64,000 nucleotides of DNA from Rhizobium sp. N324 (GCF_001664485.1 NZ_CP013630.1:3413001-3477000); one strand, 5' to 3'. Positions 1 through 8,824 are shown, counted from the first letter of the stretch. Program-made: numbers and translations. Notes: a model not told the origin generated them from the letters alone.

Positions 1-2
1 TC

Positions 3-644
3 GTCTTCCTGCCGAACCGCGTGCGCGTCGGCGAGATCGAAATCCCCTTCGCCGATTTCATCAAGCAGGCCTATTTCGCCCGCGTCCAGCTGTCGGCCGC
101 CGGCTTCTACAAGACGCCGAAGATCCACTGGGACCGCAAGGCCGGCCGTGGTACGCCCTTTTACTATTTCGCCTATGGCGCCGCCTGCACCGAGGTCTCG
201 ATCGACACGCTGACCGGCGAATATCTAATCGACCGCACCGATATCCTCCACGATGTCGGCCGCTCGCTGAACCCGGCAATCGACATCGGCCAGGTCGAGG
301 GCGCTTTCGTACAGGGCATGGGCTGGCTGACGACGGAAGAACTCTGGTGGGATGACAAGGGACGGCTGCGCACCCATGCGCCCTCGACCTACAAGATCCC
401 GCTCGCCTCCGACCGCCCGAAGATCTTCAACGTCCGCCTTGCCGAATGGTCGGAGAGCGCAGAGGCCACCATCGGCCGCTCCAAGGCCGTCGGCGAACCG
501 CCCTTCATGCTGGCGATCTCGGTGCTGGAAGCCTTGTCGATGGCCGTCGCCAGCGTGGCGGACTACAAGGTCTGCCCAAGGCTCGACGCGCCGGCGACGC
601 CGGAGCGGGTGCTGATGGCAGTGGAGCGGATGAAGCGGGTTTAG
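3..644 (+). CDS. xdhB: Xanthine dehydrogenase molybdopterin-binding subunit, 3' part (partial)
   Basis: C-terminal about 214 residues of the large, molybdenum-cofactor-binding subunit of xanthine dehydrogenase, which oxidises hypoxanthine and xanthine to urate in the cytoplasm. The frame is open to the left edge, so the gene begins outside the window. Visible family features are the DVGRSLNPAIDIGQVEGAF segment, GMGWLTTEEL, and the late KAVGEPPFMLAISV stretch, which contains the conserved active-site Glu region of the xanthine oxidase family. The gene is followed at 657 by a DUF559 gene and only then by the maturation factor gene xdhC, so the usual xdhA-B-C order is interrupted. Confidence 0.93.
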   Translation, partial: VFLPNRVRVGEIEIPFADFIKQAYFARVQLSAAGFYKTPKIHWDRKAGRGTPFYYFAYGAACTEVSIDTLTGEYLIDRTDILHDVGRSLNPAIDIGQVEGAFVQGMGWLTTEELWWDDKGRLRTHAPSTYKIPLASDRPKIFNVRLAEWSESAEATIGRSKAVGEPPFMLAISVLEALSMAVASVADYKVCPRLDAPATPERVLMAVERMKRV

Positions 645-656
645 GCGATCCCTCGG

Positions 657-1088
657 ATGTCTGATCTCGAAGACATTAGAAAGAGACGGCCCGGCAAGAC
701 TGCACAGGCCCGCAAACTGCGACAAACAGAAACCGAGGAAGAATATCGACTTTGGAGTAACCTGCGAAATCGGCATTTGAACGGATACAAATTTGCACGA
801 CAGGTTCCCCTGGGGGTCTATATCGTCGATTTTCTATGCCGGGAAGAACGGCTGATTGTCGAGATCGACGGATTTCATCACGCAGACAATCTGTCTGACA
901 TGACTCGGACCTTGTGGCTAAACCGGGCTGGATATTCAATCCTCCGATTTTGGAATCATGAAATAACCCAGGAGCGAAGAGCAGTCCTTGAGACGATCCT
1001 TGCCGCACTTGAAAGGCAAATATTCCAGCGCGATGATATTCTTCGCTTCTATACTGCGATCGTTCGTACGGAGAATTTGAGAACGTAA
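657..1088 (+). CDS. DUF559 domain protein (Vsr-like endonuclease fold)
   Basis: A 143-residue protein of the DUF559 family, related in fold to very-short-patch-repair endonucleases and the PD-(D/E)XK superfamily. Visible features: an N-terminal basic helix with ETEEEYRLWSNLRN (family pattern TxxExxLWxxLR), the core KFARQVPLGVYIVDFLC, and LIVEIDGFHH with the acidic catalytic-type residues Asp and Glu in the expected order, then RFWNHEI. No experimentally defined role is known to me for the family. It lies 12 bp after xdhB and is followed by a palindromic repeat, which suggests it was inserted into the xdh operon. No strong ribosome-binding site is visible before the ATG. Confidence 0.85.
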   Translation: MSDLEDIRKRRPGKTAQARKLRQTETEEEYRLWSNLRNRHLNGYKFARQVPLGVYIVDFLCREERLIVEIDGFHHADNLSDMTRTLWLNRAGYSILRFWNHEITQERRAVLETILAALERQIFQRDDILRFYTAIVRTENLRT

Positions 1089-1102
1089 TGCGCTTGAACC
1101 AA

Positions 1103-1299
1103 GCCCCCTCATCCGACCCTTCGGGCCACCTTCTCCCCGCTGGGGAGAAGAGGGAGCAAGACGTTTGCGCATCGCTCAAGCAAATCGCTGAACCTGTGGG
1201 AACCACATGTAAAAACGTAGATGGGATCAACGAGAGCTCGGCATTCTCCCTCTTCTCCACAGCGGGGAGAAGGTGGCCCGAAGGGTCGGATGAGGGGGT
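1103..1299. repeat. Palindromic intergenic mosaic element (RIME-like)
   Basis: Two arms, 1103-1156 and 1245-1299, are near-perfect inverted copies of each other, separated by about 90 bp. Each arm starts or ends with a CCCCTCATCCGACCCTTCGG-type block and carries its own inner hairpin, CTTCTCCCCGC followed by GGGGAGAAG. The same CCTCATCCG...CCTTCTCCCCG wording recurs at 61919-62063, so this is a dispersed family. It resembles the rhizobial intergenic mosaic elements known from the literature; assignment to a named subtype is not possible by eye. It fills the gap between the DUF559 gene and xdhC. Confidence 0.85.
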
Positions 1300-1335
1300 C
1301 TTCGCGACATACTCCATAGGTCACGGGGCTATCCC

Positions 1336-2151
1336 ATGACCGACCTCCCCACCTTCCTCACCGCCAACCCCGACAGCATCCTCGTCGACATCACCGGCGC
1401 GCAAGGCTCCACCCCCCGCGAGGCCGGGGCCTACATGCTCGTCTCGAGGACCGCGCTGTGGGGCACGATCGGCGGCGGGCAATTTGAATTCATGGCAATC
1501 GCGAATGCACGGGAGATGCTCGCAGGGACCGGCGGAACCGCCGCCATGGACATCCCGCTCGGCCCCGAAATCGGCCAGTGCTGCGGCGGGCGCACACAGT
1601 TGCGGTTTCGCCGGCTGACGCAGGTGGTAAAAGACGAACTCGAAGCCAGGATTGCCGGCGAGATCGAGCGTCTGCCGGAGGTCTATCTTTTCGGTGCCGG
1701 CCATGTCGGCCGGGCGCTGGCCGCAGCCCTTGCGCCGCTGCCGCTGTCGGTCACGATCGTCGAAACGCGACAGGAAGAACTCGCCAATCTGCCGGCGGAG
1801 ACCAAAACCCGGCTCGTGCCGATGCCGGAGGCGCTGGTGAAGGATATTGCGGACGGTGGCGCGGTCGTCATCCTGACGCACGACCACGCGCTGGATTTCC
1901 TCATCGCCCGCGAGGCGCTTGATAGGAGCGACCTTGCCTACACCGGCATGATCGGCTCGGCGACCAAGCGCGCCACCTTGGCAAGCTGGCTTTCCCGCGA
2001 AGGCGGTGGAGAACGCGGTTGGATGGAGCGGCTGACGCTGCCGATCGGCGGTTCCTCGGTCAAGGACAAGCGCCCCGAAGTGATCGCCGCCATGACCGCC
2101 GCCGAGATCCTGACGGCACTTTCAGCCTACCGCATGCGCTCGTCCTCGTAA
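1336..2151 (+). CDS. xdhC: Xanthine dehydrogenase accessory protein XdhC
   Basis: A 271-residue XdhC-family protein, which binds molybdenum cofactor, helps its sulfuration and inserts it into XdhB. The N-terminal XdhC/CoxI domain shows DITGAQGSTPREAGAYMLV and GTIGGGQFEF; the C-terminal Rossmann-type domain has VYLFGAGHVGRAL, then YTGMIGSATKRA and the C-terminal PIGGSSVKDKRPEVIA block. Length is normal. It is the partner of the xdhB fragment at the left edge even though a DUF559 gene and a repeat separate them. Confidence 0.93.
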   Translation: MTDLPTFLTANPDSILVDITGAQGSTPREAGAYMLVSRTALWGTIGGGQFEFMAIANAREMLAGTGGTAAMDIPLGPEIGQCCGGRTQLRFRRLTQVVKDELEARIAGEIERLPEVYLFGAGHVGRALAAALAPLPLSVTIVETRQEELANLPAETKTRLVPMPEALVKDIADGGAVVILTHDHALDFLIAREALDRSDLAYTGMIGSATKRATLASWLSREGGGERGWMERLTLPIGGSSVKDKRPEVIAAMTAAEILTALSAYRMRSSS

Positions 2152-2330
2152 AAAGGCTCGCGCCCGTCGAGGAAACCGAGATCGCGCTTGACGCGGTCCG
2201 GTGCAGCGGAAAGATCGAGCCGAGGCAGACGGCAGAAAAGGTCGGCGCTGCCCGCCAGCCAGCCGGCAAGGCCCCGGAAAGCACCGATTCTATGTTGCGG
2301 CCTGTTCTCTTCGATAGTCGAGCAATCCAT
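2127..2330 (-). CDS. Small DUF1127-like protein
   Basis: A 67-residue basic protein read divergently from the LysR gene at 2432. The start at 2330 is chosen because a GAGGTGA ribosome-binding site lies 4 bp upstream. The C-terminal half (LPRLDLSAAPDRVKRDLGFLDGR) follows the DUF1127 pattern of a short helix, then a conserved RDLG(L/F)xDGR-like turn; the rest has no recognisable domain. DUF1127 proteins are small, often arginine-rich and in some alphaproteobacteria bind RNA or affect phosphate and stress physiology, but a role here cannot be stated. The 3' end overlaps the xdhC 3' end convergently. Confidence 0.6.
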   Translation of the reverse strand: MDCSTIEENRPQHRIGAFRGLAGWLAGSADLFCRLPRLDLSAAPDRVKRDLGFLDGREPFYEDERMR

Positions 2331-2431
2331 GACATCACCTCGGTACATTGATGGGATGAGTTGCAGTTTGCCGCCAAAAATGCTGCAATTCCAATCGAAC
2401 GACCGTCTGCCTGCATCAAGAGAACTTATCC

Positions 2432-3328
2432 ATGAAACTGTCGAAGCAATTCCCGCTGAATGCGCTGCGCGTCTTCGAAGCCGCTGCCCGGCTCGGCAGT
2501 TTCACCAAGGCGGGCGACGAACTCGGCATGACGCAGACGGCCGTCAGCTACCAGATCAAGCTGCTGGAGGAGAATGTCGGCGAGCCGCTCTTCCTGCGCC
2601 GTCCCCGCCAAATCGCGCTGACGCAAACCGGCGAACGGCTGGCGCCGAAGGTGACCGAAGCCTTTGCCATGCTGCACGATGCAATGGCGACGGCGCGCGA
2701 CAGTGTCGAAGGCACGCTCGCCATCAGCTCGACTCATACTTTCGCCTCGAAATGGCTAGCGCCGCGCCTCGGCTCTTTCCATTTGAAGCACCCGGCGATC
2801 GCGGTGCGCTTTCAGGCGACCTCCGACATTATCGATTTTGCCCGCGAGCAGATCGATGTCGGCATCCGCTGGGGTGACGGCAATTGGCCGGGGCTAAGCC
2901 TGCACCGGCTGATGGGCCTGGAATTCACCCCGATGCTGAGCCCGAAGCTGGCGGAATCGGCAGGCGGCATCAAGGAGCCGCGCGATCTCCTGAAGTTCGA
3001 TCTCTTCGACGCCGGCGATATCTGGTGGAAACAGTGGTTCGAGGCAGCCGGCGTCACCGAGACGGATCTCGACCGCCGCCCGCGCAACCAGCTCGGCTCC
3101 CAGGCGGTGGAAGCCGATGCGGCGATCGCGGGACATGGCGTCGCCATTCTCAACCCGGCCTTCTATGCCGCCGAGATCGCACTCGGCCGGCTCTACCAGC
3201 CCTTCGAGCTGACCCGCAGCGACGGCAAGGCCTACTGGCTCGTCTATCCCGAAAACCGCCGCAACGTGCCGAAGATCAAGGCCTTCCGCAACTGGATCCT
3301 CGCAGAGATGCAGGCAGCCGGGAATTAG
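2432..3328 (+). CDS. LysR-family transcriptional regulator, GcvA-like
   Basis: A 298-residue LysR regulator. The N-terminal winged helix-turn-helix covers roughly residues 5-65 (PLNALRVFEAAARLGSFTKA, then MTQTAVSYQIKLLEE), and the rest is the type-2 periplasmic-binding-like effector domain. The opening NALRVFEAAAR and the FLRRPRQIALTQTGE segment are typical of the GcvA/AmpR-like branch. It is divergent from the DUF1127-like gene, which is the most obvious target. The effector is unknown; a link to purine or one-carbon metabolism is inferred only from position. Confidence 0.88.
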   Translation: MKLSKQFPLNALRVFEAAARLGSFTKAGDELGMTQTAVSYQIKLLEENVGEPLFLRRPRQIALTQTGERLAPKVTEAFAMLHDAMATARDSVEGTLAISSTHTFASKWLAPRLGSFHLKHPAIAVRFQATSDIIDFAREQIDVGIRWGDGNWPGLSLHRLMGLEFTPMLSPKLAESAGGIKEPRDLLKFDLFDAGDIWWKQWFEAAGVTETDLDRRPRNQLGSQAVEADAAIAGHGVAILNPAFYAAEIALGRLYQPFELTRSDGKAYWLVYPENRRNVPKIKAFRNWILAEMQAAGN

Positions 3329-3376
3329 ATGATCGGGCGTCGGACGGTCTGACCCGGTCCGATCTTTCGTTCGGCC

Positions 3377-3709
3377 TCAGTATCCCATCTCCGGCGCATA
3401 GAAACAGCGCGGCGTATCCTCGTTCGGGAACAGACAGAGATGATAGTCGTTGTCGCCCGATTGCATCGCCTTCGTCATTGGCAGCAGGAAGACATGCGCA
3501 TGCGTGACCAGCCGATGGTCGCCCGGCAAGAGCGTCACACGATATCCGCCCGGCGTCACCGCCACGCTTTTCGAAGGGATCATCTGGCAGTCGCCATTGT
3601 GACTGTCGCCGTTGCAACAATAGGGATCATAACTCCACCCCGAGGGTGCGTCGTGAGCCGTCGCCAACGACGCGTACGCAATCATCACACACGTCAGAAT
3701 GCTGCGCAT
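3377..3709 (-). CDS. Small exported protein of unknown function
   Basis: A protein of about 110 residues with a short signal peptide (RSILTCVMIAYASLATA, cleavage expected before HDAPSGW). The mature part begins with GWSYDPYCCNGDSHNGDC, so it has a Cys-rich N-terminal patch, and two later Cys residues (HLCLF and PRCFY) that could form disulfides in the periplasm. The start at 3709 gives a 9-bp spacing to a GGAG motif; an ATG two codons earlier (3715) is possible but too close to it. I do not recognise a named family. It is convergent with the LysR gene. Confidence 0.72.
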   Translation of the reverse strand: MRSILTCVMIAYASLATAHDAPSGWSYDPYCCNGDSHNGDCQMIPSKSVAVTPGGYRVTLLPGDHRLVTHAHVFLLPMTKAMQSGDNDYHLCLFPNEDTPRCFYAPEMGY

Positions 3710-3872
3710 GGGCATCTTCTCCGTCGATGAATGCGCCGCCGATGATCTAAAGGTTCTTATTTTATGCCGGCGGCCTGCAAAGTAACTGTAATCCACTTGC
3801 CATAGTTCAAGGCGTGCCGAATTAGCACATCATGTATAAGCCAGAGATAATGCACAGTCATCTCGGCAGCTT

Positions 3873-4559
3873 TTAGGCACGAGACAGCAGATCTGCGATG
3901 CGACCGCGCTCGGCGACTTCGGCAAAACCGCCGGAAATCATCAGTGGGGCGCCGAAGATCTCGACAAGTCCATCGCCGAGGATGACACCTTCGCCGTCCC
4001 GGCACGCAAGAATAGGATTTGCCGTCGTCTCGCTGTAGCGCAGCAGCGCGGGGAGATAGCCAAGATCGTCGTTCAGATGCGGGAAGAATTCGAAAGGCAC
4101 CAGATCGAGAGCCGCGCCATCCCGCACCGCATCCGGCGAGCCGCCGGAAAAGAGTGCGTCAACGGCGATCGTCGGCGTCATCAAGATCGCCCCGGCGCTG
4201 GTTCCGACGAGAATGCCGTCGTCACGCGCCCATGCGCGCAGCCTCTCCAGCATACCGCTTTGGCGCAGCCGCCTCAGAAAATCGCCGGTGTGGCCGCCTG
4301 TGAGATGGATGGCGTTACAGGCAAACAGCCGGCCGATCTCCTCGTCGCTGGAAAGCGCGTCGAGATCGACGAAGAGATCGAGAGAAAGCCCGTATCTGAG
4401 ATAATACTGTCGTTTCTCATCGAAGAACTCCCGCTGCGGCTCCGGGGCGGAGGCGATATAGCCGATGCTGCTCCCGCGCGACAGAATGAGCGCCGCAAGC
4501 CGCCGGTCCATCGGCGCGTTTTCGGCGATGAGCTGATCGCTGTAGAGCGCGGTGATCAT
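3873..4559 (-). CDS. Peptidase S51 family protein (dipeptidase E / cyanophycinase-like)
   Basis: A 228-residue protein of the S51 serine peptidase family, which includes aspartyl dipeptidase PepE and cyanophycinase. The nucleophile elbow is GTSAGAI with the catalytic Ser, preceded by the HLTGGHTGDFLRRL segment. The start at 4559 is supported by an AGGAG motif 7 bp upstream; the frame extends further upstream but that part does not look like protein. It is divergent from puuD, separated by 115 bp. Substrate is unknown; peptides with N-terminal Asp are the family precedent. Confidence 0.85.
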   Translation of the reverse strand: MITALYSDQLIAENAPMDRRLAALILSRGSSIGYIASAPEPQREFFDEKRQYYLRYGLSLDLFVDLDALSSDEEIGRLFACNAIHLTGGHTGDFLRRLRQSGMLERLRAWARDDGILVGTSAGAILMTPTIAVDALFSGGSPDAVRDGAALDLVPFEFFPHLNDDLGYLPALLRYSETTANPILACRDGEGVILGDGLVEIFGAPLMISGGFAEVAERGRIADLLSRA

Positions 4560-4674
4560 GCCATTGCTCCTTTTGCCACACCGGCCGCTATGCGGACGCC
4601 ATCTTTCAATCTCCTCTTCCCTCCCCGCCAAAATTTCCGCAATGTCACGAGTCGGAGGAAGATAGGGGAACTCG

Positions 4675-5913
4675 ATGTATGAATATGCCATTGCATGGGA
4701 ATGGCTCGCTTTCGCGGCGCGCTGGTTCCATGTCGTCACCGCGATCGCCTGGATCGGATCGTCCTTCTATTTCATCGCGCTCGATCTCGGACTGGTGAAA
4801 CGCCCGCATCTGCCGCCCGGCGCCTATGGCGAGGAATGGCAGGTCCATGGCGGCGGTTTCTATCATATCCAGAAATATCTGGTGGCGCCCGCGCAAATGC
4901 CGGAGCACCTGACCTGGTTCAAATATGAGAGTTATTTCACCTGGATTTCCGGCTTCCTGATGCTGTGCATCGTCTATTATGGCGGCGCCGACCTCTTCCT
5001 CATCGACCGCCACGTGCTCGATATTTCGAAGCCGGTGGCGATCCTGATCTCGCTGGCATCACTCGCCGGCGGCTGGATCATCTACGACCTGCTCTGCAAA
5101 TCCCCGCTCGGCAAAAATACCTGGGGCCTGATGGCGGTCCTCTATGTCGTGCTGGTCCTCATGGCCTGGGGCTATACGCAGCTTTTCAGCGGCCGCGCCG
5201 CTTTCCTGCATCTCGGCGCCTTCACCGCGACGATCATGTCGGCCAACGTTTTCATGATCATCATCCCGAACCAGAAGATCGTCGTCGCCGATCTCATCGC
5301 CGGCCGCACGCCCGATCCGAAATACGGGCAGATCGCCAAGCAGCGTTCGCTGCACAACAACTACCTGACCCTGCCCGTCATCTTTTTCATGCTGTCGAAC
5401 CACTATCCGCTCTCCTTCGGAACGCAGTTCAACTGGGTGATCGCCGCTTTGGTCTTTCTGATGGGCGTCACCATCCGCCACTGGTTCAACACCACCCATG
5501 CTCGGAAAGGCCGGCCGACCTGGACCTGGATCGTCACCCTCGTCCTTTTCATCCTGATCATGTGGCTTTCGACGGTGCCGAAACTGCTGACCGGCGATAA
5601 GGATACGGCGGCGGCGGCGCCCGCCTTCCAGCAATTTGCCGGCGATCCGCATTTTCCCGCCGTCAAGCAACTGGTCGCGACGCGCTGTTCGATGTGCCAC
5701 GCCGCCGAGCCCGTCTATGAGGGCATCGTGCGGCCGCCGAAGGGGGTGATGTTCGAAAACGACGCGGAAATTGCCGCCCATGCCCGCGAGATCTATATAC
5801 AAGCGGGCCGCAGCCATGCCATGCCGCCCGGCAATATCACCGATATCACGCCGGACGAACGCAAGCTGCTCGTCGCCTGGTTCGAAAGCGCAGTCGAAGG
5901 CAAGAAACAATGA
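4675..5913 (+). CDS. puuD: Urate hydroxylase PuuD (membrane urate oxidase with cytochrome c domain)
   Basis: A 412-residue protein of the PuuD family: an N-terminal membrane part with about eight hydrophobic segments (first WLAFAARWFHVVTAIAWIGS) and a C-terminal c-type cytochrome domain with the haem motif CSMCH at residues 338-342 and an axial Met candidate in HAMPPGN. The family converts urate to 5-hydroxyisourate and passes electrons to the respiratory chain instead of making hydrogen peroxide. The stop overlaps the guaD start (ATGA at 5910), so the two are translationally coupled. The later steps are encoded at 17.7-20.4 kb. Confidence 0.93.
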   Translation: MYEYAIAWEWLAFAARWFHVVTAIAWIGSSFYFIALDLGLVKRPHLPPGAYGEEWQVHGGGFYHIQKYLVAPAQMPEHLTWFKYESYFTWISGFLMLCIVYYGGADLFLIDRHVLDISKPVAILISLASLAGGWIIYDLLCKSPLGKNTWGLMAVLYVVLVLMAWGYTQLFSGRAAFLHLGAFTATIMSANVFMIIIPNQKIVVADLIAGRTPDPKYGQIAKQRSLHNNYLTLPVIFFMLSNHYPLSFGTQFNWVIAALVFLMGVTIRHWFNTTHARKGRPTWTWIVTLVLFILIMWLSTVPKLLTGDKDTAAAAPAFQQFAGDPHFPAVKQLVATRCSMCHAAEPVYEGIVRPPKGVMFENDAEIAAHAREIYIQAGRSHAMPPGNITDITPDERKLLVAWFESAVEGKKQ

Positions 5914-7220
5914 CGACGACACTCCTGCGCGGCCGCCTGCTGTCCTTTCATCGGGCGCCGCTCAGTCTAGCCGACAGCCAGAGCTATCTCTACGAAGAAG
6001 ATGGCGGCCTGCTGATCGAAGACGGGTTGATCGCAGCAGCCGGCCCCTATGCCGACGTCAAGGCGAAGGCCGCCGAAGGCACGATCGAGATCGATCACCG
6101 GCCGCATCTGATCCTGCCCGGGCTCATCGACATGCATCTGCATTTTCCGCAGATGCAGGTGATCGCCTCCTATGCCGCCAATCTGCTCGAATGGCTGAAC
6201 ACCTATACCTTTCCCGAGGAATGCCGTTTCGTCGAAAGCGCGCATGCTGAGAGGATCGCCACGCATTTCTACGACGAGCTGATCCGCCACGGCACGACCA
6301 CGGCTGTCGCCTATTGCTCCGTGCACAAGACCTCCGCCGACGCCTTCTTCGCTGAGGCGATGAAGCGCAATATGCGCATGGTCGGCGGCAAGGTGATGAT
6401 GGACCGCAACGCCCCGCAGGGCCTGCTCGACACGCCCGAGATGGGTTATGACGAGACCCGCCAGGTGATCGCGGACTGGCACGGCAAGGGCCGCAATCAC
6501 GTCGCCATCACCCCGCGCTTCGCCATCACCTCGACCCCGGCGCAGATGGAAGCGACGGCAGCGCTCGCTCGCGAATTTCCCGACCTGCACATCCAGACGC
6601 ATCTGTCGGAAAATCACGACGAGATCAAATTCACCTGCGAGCTCTATCCCGACGCGATCGACTATACCGACATCTACGCGCGCTACGGCCTGCTCGGGCC
6701 GAAAAGCCTGTTCGGCCACGCCATTCACCTGTCCGAGCGTGAAGCCGATGTGATGAGCGAGACGGGCGCCGTCGCCGTCCACTGCCCGACCTCGAACCTC
6801 TTCCTCGGCTCCGGCCTGTTCCCGTTGAAGGCGCTGGCGCGGCGCGAAAAGCCGGTGCGCATCGGGGTGGCGACCGATATCGGCGGCGGCTCCAGCTATT
6901 CGATGCTGAAGACGATGGACGAGGCCTACAAGATCCAGCAATTGCTCGGCGAACGGCTGAACCCGCTGGAAAGCTATTACCTGATGACGCGCGGCAATGC
7001 CGAGGCGCTGTCACTGGCAGATCGGATCGGCACGCTGGACCCCGGCACCGAAGCCGACCTCATCGTCCTCGACGCGGCGGCGACCCCGGCCATGGCGCTG
7101 AAACTGGAAGCGGTGAAGACCTTGCCCGAAGAACTCTTCCTCTTGCAGACGATGGGCGACGACCGGGCGGTCGCCGAAACCTATGTGGCGGGCGTCGCTT
7201 TGAAAACGGGGCTTCGATGA
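5910..7220 (+). CDS. guaD: Guanine deaminase
   Basis: A 436-residue amidohydrolase that deaminates guanine to xanthine and feeds xanthine dehydrogenase. Metal-site features are visible: LPGLIDMHLHFPQM (the HxH pair), HIQTHLSENHDE, FGHAIHLSE and VATDIGGGSS (the metal Asp). Length is that of the family. The start overlaps the puuD stop and its own stop overlaps the start of the higA remnant at 7217 (ATGA). Confidence 0.93.
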   Translation: MTTTLLRGRLLSFHRAPLSLADSQSYLYEEDGGLLIEDGLIAAAGPYADVKAKAAEGTIEIDHRPHLILPGLIDMHLHFPQMQVIASYAANLLEWLNTYTFPEECRFVESAHAERIATHFYDELIRHGTTTAVAYCSVHKTSADAFFAEAMKRNMRMVGGKVMMDRNAPQGLLDTPEMGYDETRQVIADWHGKGRNHVAITPRFAITSTPAQMEATAALAREFPDLHIQTHLSENHDEIKFTCELYPDAIDYTDIYARYGLLGPKSLFGHAIHLSEREADVMSETGAVAVHCPTSNLFLGSGLFPLKALARREKPVRIGVATDIGGGSSYSMLKTMDEAYKIQQLLGERLNPLESYYLMTRGNAEALSLADRIGTLDPGTEADLIVLDAAATPAMALKLEAVKTLPEELFLLQTMGDDRAVAETYVAGVALKTGLR

Positions 7221-7569
7221 TGCCACTGAAGCCCATCCGCAATGACGATGACTACGAAGACGCGCTCTTGCTGTTGAAGCAGCCCGAAGCCGACAAACTC
7301 GACATTCTGGCGACGCTGATCGACGCCTATGAAGCAGGTCGATACCCATCGATCTGCCGGATCCGATCGATGCGATCCTCTTCCGGATGGAACAGCAGGG
7401 ACTGGCACGGAAGGACCTGGAACCTCTCCTCGGCAGCCGCGGGCAGGTGGCCGAAATTCTCAACAGAAAGCGTGCACTTTCACTCGATATGATCCGGCGA
7501 TAGCACGAACATCTCGACATTCCGTTGGATATTCTCATTCAACCGATCCGCGGACGAAAAGCCGCCTGA
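7217..7569 (+). pseudogene. Broken HigA-type antitoxin gene
   Basis: Reading the first frame gives an N-terminal part with KPIRNDDDYEDALLLL and DKLDILATLIDAYEAGRYP, which matches the start of COG5499/HigA-type antitoxins. After the CCC run at 7345-7347 the continuation is in the -1 frame: PIDLPDPIDAILFRMEQQGL, then KDLEPLLGSRGQVAEILNRK and ALSLDMIRR, which is the helix-turn-helix half. One C appears to be missing. An in-frame TAG at 7501 then interrupts the frame before HEHLDIPLDILIQPIRG. The spacer between the first two motifs is also shorter than usual. No HigB toxin gene is adjacent. I infer a decayed toxin-antitoxin locus. Confidence 0.82.
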
Positions 7570-7647
7570 CGCGGCCGATTTCCCGTAACACTCCCGCGAA
7601 ATCCATGTTACGCCGGATCGCCGAATTCAGATGTGAAGGTTTAATTC

Positions 7648-8790
7648 ATGGCCACTCCGCTCACTATCGCCGATCTGAAACAGCGCGCGCAGCGCCGTGT
7701 GCCGAAAATGTTTTTCGACTATGCGGATTCGGGCGCCTGGACGGAATCCACATATCAGGCGAACGAGAGCGATTTCAGCCGGATCAAGCTGCGCCAGCGG
7801 GTGATGGTGGACATGAGCGACCGCACGCTGGAAACGACGATGATCGGCCAGAAAGTGTCGATGCCGGTGGCCTTGGCGCCGACCGGCCTGACCGGCATGC
7901 AGCATGCCGATGGCGAGATGCTGGCGGCGCGCGCGGCGGAAGAATTCGGCGTTCCCTTCACGCTGTCGACGATGAGCATCTGCTCGATCGAGGATGTCGC
8001 ATCGGTGACGACGCGCCCCTTCTGGTTCCAGCTCTACGTCATGCGGGACAAGGATTTCGTCCTTGGCCTGATCAACCGTGCCAAGGCCGCCAAATGTTCG
8101 GCACTGGTGCTGACGGCTGATCTGCAGATCCTTGGCCAGCGCCACAAGGATCTGCGCAACGGCCTGTCGGCGCCGCCGCGATTCACGCCAAAACATGTCT
8201 GGCAGATGGCGAGTAGGCCGTTCTGGTGCCTGGATATGCTGAAGACCAAGCGCCGCACCTTCGGCAACATTATCGGCCACGCGAAAAATGTCACCAACAT
8301 CACATCGCTTGCCGCATGGACGCACGAGCAGTTCGATCCGCGGCTCTCCTGGGCCGACGTCGCCTGGATCAAGGAGCAATGGGGCGGCCCGCTGATCATC
8401 AAGGGCGTGCTCGACCCGGAGGATGCGAAGGCTGCCGCCGATACCGGCGCCGATGCGATCGTCGTCTCCAATCATGGCGGCCGCCAGCTGGACGGCGCCC
8501 CGTCCTCGATCAGCATGCTGCCCGCGATCGTCGATGCCGTCGGCGACCGCATCGAGGTCCATCTCGACGGCGGCATCCGCTCCGGCCAGGACGTGCTGAA
8601 AGCCGTGGCCCTCGGCGCCAAAGGCACCTATATCGGCCGTCCCTTCCTCTACGGCCTCGGTGCCATGGGCAAGGAAGGCGTCACGCTGGCGCTCGGCATC
8701 ATCCGCAAGGAGATGGACATCACCATGGCGCTCTGCGGCAAACGCGATATCAACGACGTGAACGCGTCGATCATATCGCCGCAAGGCTGA
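7648..8790 (+). CDS. lldD: L-lactate dehydrogenase (FMN, quinone/cytochrome-linked)
   Basis: A 380-residue member of the FMN-dependent alpha-hydroxy-acid dehydrogenase family; LldD oxidises L-lactate to pyruvate at the inner membrane. FMN and substrate features seen: DYADSGAWTE near the N-terminus, VALAPTGLTGMQHADGE, the STMSICSIE loop, the catalytic His in VVSNHGGRQLDG, and the phosphate-binding HLDGGIRSGQD and GRPFLYGLGAMG. A GAAGG motif 10 bp before the ATG serves as ribosome-binding site. It appears to be a single-gene unit, ending in a convergent arrangement with the lipid cluster. Confidence 0.93.
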   Translation: MATPLTIADLKQRAQRRVPKMFFDYADSGAWTESTYQANESDFSRIKLRQRVMVDMSDRTLETTMIGQKVSMPVALAPTGLTGMQHADGEMLAARAAEEFGVPFTLSTMSICSIEDVASVTTRPFWFQLYVMRDKDFVLGLINRAKAAKCSALVLTADLQILGQRHKDLRNGLSAPPRFTPKHVWQMASRPFWCLDMLKTKRRTFGNIIGHAKNVTNITSLAAWTHEQFDPRLSWADVAWIKEQWGGPLIIKGVLDPEDAKAAADTGADAIVVSNHGGRQLDGAPSSISMLPAIVDAVGDRIEVHLDGGIRSGQDVLKAVALGAKGTYIGRPFLYGLGAMGKEGVTLALGIIRKEMDITMALCGKRDINDVNASIISPQG

Positions 8791-8799
8791 AGCAGAGAG

Positions 8800-8824
8800 A
8801 TCGGCGTCAGCTGAACGCGCCGAT
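8800..8824 (+). terminator. Weak hairpin downstream of lldD
   Basis: A 7-bp perfect stem (ATCGGCG and CGCCGAT) lies 10 bp after the lldD stop, with an 11-nt loop. There is no T run after it, so it may act only as an mRNA 3' end stabiliser or not at all. Confidence 0.3.

Noticed and set aside
1088..1335. Short frames within the palindrome before xdhC
   Set aside because: They come from the inverted repeat itself (both strands give similar SDPSGHLLP-type peptides) and are not genes.
2188..2877. A 229-codon plus-strand frame across the LysR start
   Set aside because: It reads the LysR gene out of frame; the LysR frame has a normal helix-turn-helix and length.
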